Part shown: in pieces, positions 44,201 to 51,826 of the stretch
Layout: the number at the start of each line of letters is the position of its first letter
Position numbering within the stretch: position 1 is the stretch's first letter
The notes under the pieces: model-generated
What the model was told of the DNA's origin: nothing
Database searches by the model: none
The model's input: the letters and a program-made list of their open reading frames with translations, nothing else
DNA from: Acidobacteriota bacterium
GTDB taxonomy: Bacteria; Acidobacteriota; Terriglobia; Versatilivoradales; Versatilivoraceae
Assembly (NCBI GenBank): GCA_028875575.1
Contig: JAPPDF010000039.1
Location: 1-51,964 of the forward strand
Direction of reading: 5' to 3'
Length of the DNA stretch: 51,964 nucleotides
Translations under genes and position numbers: made by a program

Positions 44201-44429
44201 GCAGGCGTTCGAAGTGGTTGAGAGCTCCGTCGGGGTCGGGTGTTTCCCGAACCACCTCCAGCAACTTGCCCAGCATGCGTGCCAGGGCCAGCCGGGTAGT
44301 CACGTCCTCCGCCATCAACTGCAGGTTGCGGTCGGCGGCTGCCGGGTCCGAGAATCCGAATCGGCCGAGGAATTCCGTCACCTCTTCCGTGGAAAGTTCG
44401 GGCGCCAGCAGCAGGTCTTCGGGCTTCAT
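41244..44429 (-). CDS. glnE: Bifunctional glutamine synthetase adenylyltransferase/deadenylylase
   Basis: A 1061-residue GlnE, somewhat longer than E. coli GlnE. It adenylylates and deadenylylates glutamine synthetase, controlled by PII and glutamine. Both nucleotidyltransferase domains are intact: GMGKLGGEELNYSSDIDL in the N-terminal half (deadenylylase) and AMGKMGGADLSYHSDLDLVY in the C-terminal half (adenylylase), each with G-S/Y-x-SDxDL-type acids. LRPEGSTGNVA and LRPMGSKGDLVT are the matching later motifs. The gene ends on a stop codon inside a MITE boundary. It converges on glnD-glnB. Confidence 0.95.
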   Translation of the reverse strand: MKPEDLLLAPELSTEEVTEFLGRFGFSDPAAADRNLQLMAEDVTTRLALARMLGKLLEVVRETPDPDGALNHFERLLGVVSHPVNFLGFLGDTAEALEAVLLICGCSSYASEILIRDPETFYWLLNELGAPWPKSLASYRNEARQAISPGWADEDPLRALARFKRREMLRISARDILRVIDVGGTTTELSRLAESVIDCVYEICRARLVSRHGIPQTPDGRGGMREARFTVLGMGKLGGEELNYSSDIDLIYCYDGEEGQTGGGEACSKAPLSNSPAKTISNREFFTKLARMITQALSESTVEGAFYRVDLRLRPEGSTGNVATSLNDYRNYYGSWGETFERLALIKARPVGGCRELGRIFCETFRPFTYRKFLDFASLEELQEIKNRINAKLGSTGKQERHVKLGEGGIREVEFFVQALQLIYGGRHPHLQQAQTVQALEALHRARFLNTREHRGLREAYEFLRDLEHKLQMVFHFQTHELPEKEEDLYKCARRMGIAGSTDAETVDRFRQTYARHTALVHGMFEDLVAWRRGGAAGVEIREAALVLHPGLAEQEAHRMLAARGFSDLRTAYHQITLLRDAPSFAHAPSRMRNLLANLMPRLLSELQSSPDPDAGLSAFESFADALGDRDSLYGLLNESPGVLARLLRLLASSRFLSDFLCRRPEFFDTLVRPEGLKRQKTLARFSTELASLLREAGNDWEKRRCLRRYQQTEMFRIGMKDALGELSRDQVGKQMAGLAECCLLAAFDLACESLEDRFGPGFTGWAREQVAVLAMGKMGGADLSYHSDLDLVYFYADADAAASWESQRRCVRLVERLDEILSVSQGEGTIYHIDTRLRPMGSKGDLVTPATRYREYLATRAEAWERLALSRHRFILGGRRIRRQIGAMIDGFVYQPELRPEEVSQIAHLRGRMEVELGREAQQGRFHLKAGAGGLQDVEFATQLLQLKYGGEYPELRNPRTLTAMARMERRGLLGEDALHDLSEGYRFLRRLENRLRIAATDGVSTISRDPKHLRKLILLLGEPKTPYCQSPEAFTDHYLATTRRVRRHYREIVAKLGGD

Positions 44430-44510
44430 GGGTCTGGTGGGTTCGGTCCCGGAGAAACGATTGCGATATTAACCTGCATTCCTCTCCAACGGTAGGAGAA
44501 GTCGGTTCTC

Positions 44511-44540
44511 GGAAAGAGTAATCCACGAAGGGGCTCGAAG
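44511..44540 (+). repeat. CACGAAGG-type repeat R2, copy 6
   Basis: GAAAGAGTAATCCACGAAGG then GGCTCGAAG, in direct orientation and fused to the edge of R1 copy C. It lies in the glnE/pyrR intergenic region. Confidence 0.55.
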
Positions 44541-44870
44541 CCTCTTACGAACCTCGGAGACTGCCCCCCCTCCGGCTCGACTGCAGGCTGAATCTCCTAA
44601 CTGGCGATCTCGCTAATTCCGTCCCCCCCACCGGTTCGACTGCGGGCGGGGCCCTTGTCTCACCGACTCCCCCTCAAGGGGGGAGTGATTCTTGAGGCCA
44701 GCACAAGGCTTATTGCCCGATTCCTCGGCGGGATGTAAATCATGTTCGCGGTCTAATGTATAAACGATGTTTGCGGTTTGTAACGCGAGAATCACTCCCC
44801 CCTGGAGGGGGAGTCGCAGAAGCCGAGCCGCAGGCGAAGGCTGATGCGGAGGGGGGCATACGCGACGCCG
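44541..44870 (-). repeat. Dispersed GC-rich repeat R1, copy C
   Basis: The inverted, nearly complete counterpart of 29554-29904. Shared features are the two hairpins CTCCCCCTCAAGGGGGGAG (44670) and ACTCCCCCCTGGAGGGGGAG (44794), the block around GTCTAATGT (complement of CATTAGACC) and the flank with GCAGGCGAAGGCTGATGCGG. The remainder up to 45008 (44871-45008) shows nothing recognisable and presumably carries the pyrR promoter. Confidence 0.8.
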
Positions 44871-45008
44871 TAAAGCTACGGCTTCCTGAGACGCAGCGTT
44901 TATTTCAAACAAGAACTGCCGAGCCTGCCAATCCCGCGGCCGAGGTGACGGACCAGCGCCTGCTGTGGTAGTATTCGAGCGGTTTTGCGGTGAGCGGCAG
45001 CCGGCCAA

Positions 45009-45572
45009 ATGATGATTAGTCTAATGGGACCGATTGAAAAAGAAGAACTTATGAGCTCCGATCAGATCGAGCGCACCATCCGCCGGCTGGCGCGGGAGAT
45101 CCTCGACCACAACCGGGGTCAGCATGGATTGGCGCTGGTTGGCATTCGCCGCCGCGGGGTGCCGCTGGCGGAGCGTCTGGCCGGGGCTCTGTGGGAAATA
45201 CAGGCTGTCAAGGTTTCGGTCGGTCATCTCGACATCAATCTCTATCGAGACGACCTTTCCTCGGTAGCCACCCAGCCGATCGTACAGAGCAGCGAAATCG
45301 ATTTCCCGTTGGACCGGAAGATCGTGGTGCTGGTGGACGATGTCCTGTTCACCGGGCGCACCGTGCGGGCCGCCATGGACGCCCTGGTGGATTACGGCCG
45401 GCCCAAGGCCATTCAGCTCTGTGTCCTGATCGATCGGGGACATCGGGAGTTGCCCATCCAGGCCCATTTTGTGGGCAAGACGGTCGAGACCGACGCGGTG
45501 GAGATGGTGGAGGTCCGGCTCAAGGAGATCGATCGTCGCGAGGGAGTTCTGCTGGTTGAACCTGCTTCATGA
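45009..45572 (+). CDS. pyrR: PyrR bifunctional regulator / uracil phosphoribosyltransferase
   Basis: A 187-residue PRTase-fold protein. The PRPP loop is [12 protein letters not shown], preceded by [14 protein letters not shown], with DINLYRDDL typical of PyrR. In Gram-positives it binds pyr mRNA at high UMP to attenuate transcription; some homologues act only as a phosphoribosyltransferase. Start uncertain: ATGs at 45009, 45024 and 45051, of which 45024 ([10 protein letters not shown]) best fits the family. I see no attenuator in the leader. The stop overlaps the pyrB ATG (ATGA). Confidence 0.88.
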   Translation: MMISLMGPIEKEELMSSDQIERTIRRLAREILDHNRGQHGLALVGIRRRGVPLAERLAGALWEIQAVKVSVGHLDINLYRDDLSSVATQPIVQSSEIDFPLDRKIVVLVDDVLFTGRTVRAAMDALVDYGRPKAIQLCVLIDRGHRELPIQAHFVGKTVETDAVEMVEVRLKEIDRREGVLLVEPAS

Positions 45573-46597
45573 GTCCTGAAGCCATTGCCTCAAAGTCCGG
45601 CGCGTCCACCCCACCCACCTCCCGGGGAGGCCCGGTGTCATTCAATGCCAAACACCTGCTGGGCATTGAGCCGCTGTCGGTGGATCAGATTCAATTGATC
45701 CTGGAGACGGCCAAGTCTCTTCGAGAAATCTCAACCCGTCCCATCAAGAAAGTACCCACGCTTCGCGGCAAGACCGTTATCAATCTTTTCTTCGAGGCCT
45801 CTACCCGGACGCGCACCTCCTTCGAGATCGCAGCCAAGCGACTCAGTGCCGACGCCATCAATATCTCGACTTCCTCCAGCAGCATTGTAAAAGGAGAGAC
45901 CTTGGTGGATACGGCCAGAAACCTGGAGGCCATGGCCCCGGACGTCATCGTGATTCGACACTCTTCGGCCGGAGCCCCCCATCAACTGGCTGGAAGCTGT
46001 ACGGCCTGCATCGTCAACGCGGGTGACGGGGCCCATGAGCATCCCACTCAGGCGCTACTGGACGCGCTCACCATTCTGGACCACAAGCCCGCCTTGAAGG
46101 GACTGAGGGTCGCCATCATCGGAGACATCGCCCACAGCCGTGTGGCTCGGTCCAATTGTCTGTTGCTGGGGAAGATGGGTGCCGGGGTGACGGTCTGCGG
46201 ACCGCCGACCCTGCTCCCGGTAGGCTTCGAACGGATGGGCAGCGAAGACGGATCGCTGACCGTGACCGATCGAATGGACGAAGCCCTGGAGGGGGCCGAC
46301 GTGGTGATGATGCTGCGCATTCAAATGGAGCGCCAGCGAGAGGCCTTCTTCCCCTCGGTGCGGGAATACTTCCGCTACTACGGGCTTACCGCCAAGCGCA
46401 TGAGGTCGGCCAAGCCCGACGCCATCATCATGCATCCCGGTCCCATCAATCGTGGCGTGGAAATCGCGTCGGAGGTGGCCGACGGACCCTATTCGGTGAT
46501 CCTGGGACAAGTGGCCAGCGGTGTGGCCATTCGAATGGCCGTGCTCTACCTGGTCATCGGAGGAAGGGAACAACCTCTGCGGGACCCCGAGGGGTGA
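45569..46597 (+). CDS. pyrB: Aspartate carbamoyltransferase, catalytic chain
   Basis: A 342-residue protein that condenses carbamoyl phosphate and aspartate in pyrimidine synthesis. [20 protein letters not shown] carries the carbamoyl-phosphate binding STRTRTS motif. The C-terminal [12 protein letters not shown] is characteristic. It has an N-terminal extension of about 25 residues rich in Ser, Thr and Pro before [13 protein letters not shown]. No regulatory chain (pyrI) follows. It is translationally coupled to pyrR and 34 bp ahead of pyrC. Confidence 0.95.
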   Translation: MSPEAIASKSGASTPPTSRGGPVSFNAKHLLGIEPLSVDQIQLILETAKSLREISTRPIKKVPTLRGKTVINLFFEASTRTRTSFEIAAKRLSADAINISTSSSSIVKGETLVDTARNLEAMAPDVIVIRHSSAGAPHQLAGSCTACIVNAGDGAHEHPTQALLDALTILDHKPALKGLRVAIIGDIAHSRVARSNCLLLGKMGAGVTVCGPPTLLPVGFERMGSEDGSLTVTDRMDEALEGADVVMMLRIQMERQREAFFPSVREYFRYYGLTAKRMRSAKPDAIIMHPGPINRGVEIASEVADGPYSVILGQVASGVAIRMAVLYLVIGGREQPLRDPEG

Positions 46598-46631
46598 GTG
46601 TTGGCGGCCGCAATCACTGGAGGAGTCAGGA

Positions 46632-47927
46632 ATGTCATCCTTGCTGGTTAAAGGCGGAAGAGTGATCGACCCGGCGCAGGAGCTGGACCAGGTCAGCGAT
46701 GTCCTGCTGGAGGACGGCAGGGTCAGCCGTATCGCCCCGGGCCTGCAGGCCCCGGGGATTCCAATCCTGGACGCCTCCGGGCTGGTCGTGTCCCCGGGTT
46801 TGATCGATATCCACGTGCACCTCAGAGAACCCGGCAGGGAGGACGAAGAGACCATCCAATCCGGTTCCGAGGCGGCAGCGGTCGGCGGCTTTACCTCCAT
46901 CTGCTGCATGCCCAACACCAATCCGGTCAATGACAATCCCGCGGTCACCAGCTTCATCCTCAAGGAGGCTGAGCGTCTGGCCTTGACTCGGGTGTTTCCG
47001 ATAGGCGCCATCAGCGTGGGCAGCGCCGGGGAGCGTCTGGCGGAAATCGGAGAAATGGTCAACGCGGGAGCCATCGGCATCAGTGACGACGGCAAAGGCG
47101 TGATGGACGGACAACTCATGCGTCGGGCGCTGGAGTATTCGCTGCCCTTCAAGATCCCCGTCATCGAACACTGCGAAGATCTCAACCTCTCGGCCCACGG
47201 CTGCATGAACGAGGGGTACCAGTCCACGGTCCTGGGCCTGAAGGGCATGAGTCGCACGGCCGAAGACGCCATGGCGGCTCGGGACATCATGCTGGCCGAA
47301 TTGACCGGCGCGCACATCCACATCGCCCATCTTTCCACCCGTGGCGCAGCCGATCTGGTGAGGCAGGGAAAAAGCAAGGGAATTCATGTCACCTGCGAAG
47401 TCTGCCCCCACCACTTCACCCTCAGCGATGCGGCCTGCAGCGGCTACGACACCAACACCAAGATGAGTCCTCCCCTGCGAACCGAGGACGACATCGAGGC
47501 GTTGCTGGAAGCCATCGTCGACGGCACGGTGGATTGCATCGTCACCGACCACGCTCCACACAATCCCAACGAAAAGATGCTGGAATTCGACCAGGCACCC
47601 TTTGGAATCATCGGTCTCGAGACCGCCCTGGGCCTGGTCCTGACCCGCCTCTACCATCCCGGTCTCATCAGTCTCCGCCGTGTGGTGGAGCTCATGAGCA
47701 CCCAACCCGCCCAACTGATCAACCAGCCGCTCGGCCATCTGAAATCAGGAAGCGCGGCCGACCTGACCCTGTTCGACCCGGACGCCGAATGGGTCTACGA
47801 TCTCGGACAGACCAGGTCCAAAAGCCGCAATTCTCCCTTCCACGGAACGGCCCTCAAAGGGCGCGTGGCCGCCACCATCGTGGCGGGGAAGATCGTTTAT
47901 CGGTGTCCGGAGTATTTCGAGGGTTGA
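46632..47927 (+). CDS. pyrC: Dihydroorotase
   Basis: A 431-residue amidohydrolase that cyclises carbamoyl-aspartate. DIHVHLREPGREDEETI holds the first two zinc His residues; further metal ligands lie in HCEDL and HIAHLSTRGA, and DHAPH gives the catalytic Asp. CMPNTNPVND is the substrate loop. The ATG at 46632 has AGGAG about 10 nt upstream; the frame is open to 46521 inside pyrB and is not needed. It is the last gene of the pyrRBC operon. Confidence 0.94.
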   Translation: MSSLLVKGGRVIDPAQELDQVSDVLLEDGRVSRIAPGLQAPGIPILDASGLVVSPGLIDIHVHLREPGREDEETIQSGSEAAAVGGFTSICCMPNTNPVNDNPAVTSFILKEAERLALTRVFPIGAISVGSAGERLAEIGEMVNAGAIGISDDGKGVMDGQLMRRALEYSLPFKIPVIEHCEDLNLSAHGCMNEGYQSTVLGLKGMSRTAEDAMAARDIMLAELTGAHIHIAHLSTRGAADLVRQGKSKGIHVTCEVCPHHFTLSDAACSGYDTNTKMSPPLRTEDDIEALLEAIVDGTVDCIVTDHAPHNPNEKMLEFDQAPFGIIGLETALGLVLTRLYHPGLISLRRVVELMSTQPAQLINQPLGHLKSGSAADLTLFDPDAEWVYDLGQTRSKSRNSPFHGTALKGRVAATIVAGKIVYRCPEYFEG

Positions 47928-47928
47928 G

Positions 47929-48207
47929 CTACCGGCTCTTCTGGAACTTCTCAAGGCATTCCGAGGAGCAGAAGTATTTGGTTTCTCCGCGGAAGGAGCG
48001 GCGCAAGGCGGAGTCGGTGTCGACGTAGGTGCCGCAGACGGGGTCCTTCTCCATGGTCCCCTGCTTGACGGTCGAACCGCGGGACCGGGAGGGGCCGGGA
48101 TTCTCGAAGTTGGAGTGCCCCCGCATGGGCGCCAGGAACGCCCGCAGCACGCCCCGGACAAACATCAAGGCCGCCAGGAGAATGGCGAAGTAGAAGATCC
48201 ATTTCAT
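47929..48207 (-). CDS. Membrane-anchored YHS-domain protein
   Basis: A 92-residue protein: one N-terminal helix (MKWIFYFAILLAALMFVRGV), a linker, and a C-terminal YHS domain with KDPVCGTYV and KYFCSSECLEKF. YHS domains are thought to bind metals through Cys/His; here three Cys (PVC, FC, EC) are visible. Function unknown. The frame is open to 48336, but I chose the ATG at 48207, where the hydrophobic segment begins. It converges on pyrC with almost no gap. Confidence 0.75.
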   Translation of the reverse strand: MKWIFYFAILLAALMFVRGVLRAFLAPMRGHSNFENPGPSRSRGSTVKQGTMEKDPVCGTYVDTDSALRRSFRGETKYFCSSECLEKFQKSR

Positions 48208-48370
48208 GGCAGATGCACACCCCCTGGAGAAATGCGAGCCTGACCCGCATGCCCTGAGTCTACCACCGATACCAAGGGCGTCAAGCGGCCGGCAGGGTCG
48301 CCCTGGGGCTTTCCTGACGGGCTGCCTTCGGTCCACCGGCAGGCGTCGCGGGACGGTCGGGAGGGTTGTT

Positions 48371-49618
48371 TCAAAAGAGCTGGTGGGACTTCAAGTCCAG
48401 CCGTTGAGACTGATGCATGAGCACCGCGTTCATCAACTCGATCGCCAGGCGCGACTCCAGTGTGATCCCGGCGCGGATGCCCACGCAAGGGTCATGGCGT
48501 CCCATCTTGAGCTTGAACTCGATCTCTTCCAGGTTTTTGCGGACAGACTGCTGGGGAAGCAGAATGGAGGAGGTTGGCTTGAACCCCACCCGGCAGATCA
48601 AGGGACTGCCGGTAGTCACTCCACCCAGCAATCCGCCGTGGTGGTTGCCCTGATAGCCTGAACGGCGGATGGGGTCGTTGTTTTGGCTGCCCCGACGCCC
48701 GACGGCTGCCGAGCCCGCACCGATCTCGCACGACTGAACGGCGTGCAATCCCCCCAAAGAACCCATCAGGCGCAGCTTCAGGCTCTGATAGAGTGGTTCC
48801 CCGACCAGCGGAGGCGGATTGACCGCCACCACCTCGATCGATGCTCCCAGGGAATCTCCCTTCTTGCGGGTTTCCCGGATGGCTTCGGCGGCGCTCCGGG
48901 CGAAGGCCGTGTCCAGCGCGTGGATCTCGGAATCCTCCAGGGACTTCTCCAGGCTTTCCAGGGTGTCCGCGGGACAGTTCCGCGAGCCGGGCTCCCGCAG
49001 GTCTTCGAGCCGATCGGCCAGGGTCAACGAGCTTTTCAACGGCCCCACCTGGCAGATGGATGACAGGATCACCGTGCGGAAATGTTCCCGAAGAAAGATC
49101 CGGGCGATGGAGCCGGCGATCACGTCGGAGATGGTGGACCGGTAGCTGGAGCGCCCCCCTCCTCTCGGGTCCGCGTAGCCTCGGGACTGGTGATGCTTGA
49201 CCAGGTCGGTGTGTCCGGGGCGAACCTCCCCTTTAGGACCTGCAAACTGCTCATAGTCCTGCGGCCGCTTGGATGAGGAGAGCACCAGGGCCGCCACCGG
49301 TTCGCCGCTGCAGTAGCCCTCCTCGTAAGAGGGGACCGTAAGGGACTGGTCCGCGTCGCCGACCCGGATGGGGGCGCCGGCCGTCAAGCGGTCGGTATCC
49401 GCCTGGTACAACCCCGACAAAAGAATCAACCGGTCCTGCTCGCGGCGGGGGGTTCCATGCTTGCTGCTCCCCGGACGCCGCCGGTCCAGGTACCGCTGGA
49501 TTCTCCCGCGGGAAATCCCGAGCCCGGGCGGGCAACCGAAGACGATGGTCGTGATGGCCGGACCGTGGGATTCTCCGGCGCCGGCAACCGCGTACAACGG
49601 ACCACCCAGTATCTCCAT
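48371..49618 (-). CDS. aroC: Chorismate synthase, divergent
   Basis: About 415 residues, longer than E. coli AroC (361). It converts EPSP to chorismate with reduced FMN. GESHG, RRRPGSSKHGTPRREQD, RPGH, RGGGRSS and HGGLLGGVTTGSPL match the family. Two signature regions diverge: after GGGRSS the sequence is YRSTISD where most have ARETAAR, and after RHDPCVG-like GRHDPCVGIRA comes GITLESR instead of VPIAEAM. Two ATGs exist at 49621 and 49618; the second has AGGAG at 6 nt and is preferred. An extended -10 lies about 45 bp upstream. Confidence 0.88.
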   Translation of the reverse strand: MEILGGPLYAVAGAGESHGPAITTIVFGCPPGLGISRGRIQRYLDRRRPGSSKHGTPRREQDRLILLSGLYQADTDRLTAGAPIRVGDADQSLTVPSYEEGYCSGEPVAALVLSSSKRPQDYEQFAGPKGEVRPGHTDLVKHHQSRGYADPRGGGRSSYRSTISDVIAGSIARIFLREHFRTVILSSICQVGPLKSSLTLADRLEDLREPGSRNCPADTLESLEKSLEDSEIHALDTAFARSAAEAIRETRKKGDSLGASIEVVAVNPPPLVGEPLYQSLKLRLMGSLGGLHAVQSCEIGAGSAAVGRRGSQNNDPIRRSGYQGNHHGGLLGGVTTGSPLICRVGFKPTSSILLPQQSVRKNLEEIEFKLKMGRHDPCVGIRAGITLESRLAIELMNAVLMHQSQRLDLKSHQLF

Positions 49619-49665
49619 CATAAACTCCTGGCAAGGCGTGGGATGCGCAAACTGACAAATGCCAT

Positions 49666-49671
49666 ATTATC
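49666..49671 (-). promoter_or_regulatory. Extended -10 (TGTGATAAT) of aroC
   Basis: On the minus strand GATAAT preceded by TGT forms an extended -10 about 45 bp before the aroC ATG. No -35 match is seen, which is usual for extended -10 promoters. Confidence 0.35.
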
Positions 49672-49854
49672 ACAAGTTTAGACGGATTCTTCCACCGGGT
49701 CGCCCGATTGCCCGTCAAAACGGACCGATCCTATGCACGGAGTTGGTCCGGTTGTCAGGGCTTGCAGGCACAAATGCCGGCCGTTGAAATTTCAAGGTCG
49801 GCCCCATATAGTGTCGCCGGCGACCGGGCAGGGAGGTGAGCCAAAAGCACTCGC

Positions 49855-50763
49855 ATGACCAGGAAACAAACATTCTCCAAGGTAAAGGTGGGTCTTCTGC
49901 AGATGGCGAGCTGCCCCCAACCTCGAGACAATCTGGAGAAGGTTCGGGAGGGCATTGGCCGGGCGGCCGACCAGGGAGTTCAGATTCTTTGCCTGCAGGA
50001 GCTGTTCCGGTCACAGTACTTCTGCCAAACGGAAGACGACATCTTCTTCGATCTCGCCGAGCCGATTCCGGGCCCCACCACCGAGGTATTGTCCGGGCTG
50101 GCCCGACGACATCGAATGGCGATGGTGGTTCCACTGTTCGAAAGAAGGACGGCCGGTGTCTACCACAACACCGCCGTCGTCCTGGATGCGGACGGGGCCT
50201 TGCTGGGGAGCTATCGCAAGATGCACATTCCCGACGACCCGCTCTATTACGAGAAATTCTACTTTACGCCGGGGGATCGGGGTTACCCGACCTTCGAGAC
50301 CCGCTACGGCAGCATCGGCGTGCTGGTGTGCTGGGATCAGTGGTATCCGGAGGCGGCCCGCCTGATCGCCCTGGGCGGGGCCCAGATCCTCTTCTTTCCC
50401 ACCGCCATCGGATGGCACCCCTCGGAGAAACAGCAATACGGAGCCGCCCAGCAGGAGGCCTGGAAGACCATTCAGCGTTCCCATGCCATTGCCAACGGAA
50501 TCTTCGTGGCATCGGTCAACCGCGTCGGTTACGAGCGCTCCCCGGAGGGTGAGGGCCTGGAGTTCTGGGGAGGTTCATTCCTGTGCGACCCGTTCGGTGT
50601 GGTGTTGACGGAAGCTTCCCGCAAGGAAGAGCTGGTGGTGGCGGAATGCGACTGGTCCCGGATTGAAGCGGTCCGGCGCCAATGGCCCTTCTTGCGAGAC
50701 AGGCGCATCGACAGTTACGCGCCGATTGTCAATCGACTCCTCGACCATTCGCCGCCGGGTTGA
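49855..50763 (+). CDS. aguB: Nitrilase-family amidohydrolase, probable N-carbamoylputrescine amidase
   Basis: A 302-residue nitrilase-superfamily enzyme with the full triad: Glu49 in LQELF, Lys122 in YRKMHIPD and Cys159 in VCWDQWYPEAAR. The pattern YRKMHIPDDPLYYEKFYFTP with VCWDQWYPE is that of N-carbamoylputrescine amidases of arginine/agmatine-to-putrescine metabolism. The usual partner agmatine deiminase (aguA) is not in the window, so the substrate is inferred from sequence only. The ATG at 49855 lacks a well-spaced Shine-Dalgarno. Confidence 0.82.
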   Translation: MTRKQTFSKVKVGLLQMASCPQPRDNLEKVREGIGRAADQGVQILCLQELFRSQYFCQTEDDIFFDLAEPIPGPTTEVLSGLARRHRMAMVVPLFERRTAGVYHNTAVVLDADGALLGSYRKMHIPDDPLYYEKFYFTPGDRGYPTFETRYGSIGVLVCWDQWYPEAARLIALGGAQILFFPTAIGWHPSEKQQYGAAQQEAWKTIQRSHAIANGIFVASVNRVGYERSPEGEGLEFWGGSFLCDPFGVVLTEASRKEELVVAECDWSRIEAVRRQWPFLRDRRIDSYAPIVNRLLDHSPPG

Positions 50764-50874
50764 ACCGGGGAAAGCAATCCGGCGAAAAGAGCGGGCCGGG
50801 CGTGTTTGGGCTCGGCTACTGCCGGTGTGCCAAGTGTGTGAAAGAGGGACTACCCTCGGAAGGGAAAGGGATCG

Positions 50875-51807
50875 ATGTCATTTTCTCAATGGACCACGGG
50901 CCGCAAGCCGAAGAAGGCTGTCCTCGCATGGTTGGCCATCGTTTTCGGCCTCAGCCTTGGGGCCGCCGCGGTAGCAGCCCAGGAGTCTCCAGCAACCCGG
51001 GAGACCTCCAGGAGCTGTTTGTGGCAAGCTTCTTCCGAGAAGGGCACCCTGTTTCTACTGGGCACCGTGCATTTGCTGAAACCCGGGACCCATATCGTCT
51101 CTCCGGCGGCGGAAGCAGCCTTTGAGCAAGCCCAAACGATCCTGCTGGAATTGGACCTGGACGAAGCCGAGTCGCCGGCAAGCCAGCAATTGTTCGCTCG
51201 GAAGGCATTGCTCCAGGGAGAGACGCTCAAGGCCAGAGTCTCCTCGGAGACCTTGGCCCTGGCCAAAGAGAAAACCGAGGCGATGGGACTGGCCTTTGAT
51301 CGGCTTCGCAACCTCAAGCCCTGGTCTCTCAGTCTGAGCCTTACCCTCTTCAAATTGCAGACTCTGGGATTCGACCCCAAGCACGGCGTCGACCGCTATT
51401 ACTTCGACCAGGGCAAGCAGGCGGGAAAGAAGATGGGTGCCTTGGAAACGATGGAGTACCAGTTGGACCTGTTCGATGGAATGTCCGACAGGTTGCAGGA
51501 GGAATTCCTTGTGCAGACGTTGGGCGAACTGGATCGCCTGGGGGAAGAAACGGAACAACTGGTGCAAGCCTGGTCCGGCGGGGAAGTCGAGGTTCTGGAA
51601 GAGTTGATGCAGAAGAGCTTCGAGGACTATCCCAACCTGTATCAGAGGCTGGTTGTCGATCGAAACAAGAACTGGGTGCTCCGGATCGAGCCCCTGCTGG
51701 ATCGGCCGGGAACCACCCTGGTGGTGGTCGGAGCGCTCCACCTGGTAGGCGCGGATAGCGTTGTGGAACTCCTGAAAAAGCAGGGATACACCGTGAAACA
51801 GCTGTGA
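50875..51807 (+). CDS. TraB/GumN-family protein
   Basis: A 310-residue exported protein. A signal peptide (about 13-34, ending AAAVAAQ) precedes a TraB/GumN domain. The N-terminal GTVH motif (63-66) and C-terminal VVVGALHLVG are the two conserved blocks containing metal-binding residues. Eukaryotic TIKI relatives are metalloproteases; bacterial members are mostly uncharacterised. The middle is helical and charged, with LETMEYQLDLFDGMS typical of the family. No partner genes are recognised. The gene is followed at 51811-51826 by a short hairpin (GGGATC, loop GCCC, GATCCC) with no U-run. Confidence 0.85.
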   Translation: MSFSQWTTGRKPKKAVLAWLAIVFGLSLGAAAVAAQESPATRETSRSCLWQASSEKGTLFLLGTVHLLKPGTHIVSPAAEAAFEQAQTILLELDLDEAESPASQQLFARKALLQGETLKARVSSETLALAKEKTEAMGLAFDRLRNLKPWSLSLSLTLFKLQTLGFDPKHGVDRYYFDQGKQAGKKMGALETMEYQLDLFDGMSDRLQEEFLVQTLGELDRLGEETEQLVQAWSGGEVEVLEELMQKSFEDYPNLYQRLVVDRNKNWVLRIEPLLDRPGTTLVVVGALHLVGADSVVELLKKQGYTVKQL

Positions 51808-51810
51808 ATC

Positions 51811-51826
51811 GGGATCGCCCGATCCC
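51811..51826 (+). terminator. Weak hairpin after the TraB/GumN gene
   Basis: GGGATC and GATCCC pair around a GCCC loop (6-bp stem), 3 bp past the stop codon. No T-run follows, so it is a doubtful intrinsic terminator. Confidence 0.25.
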
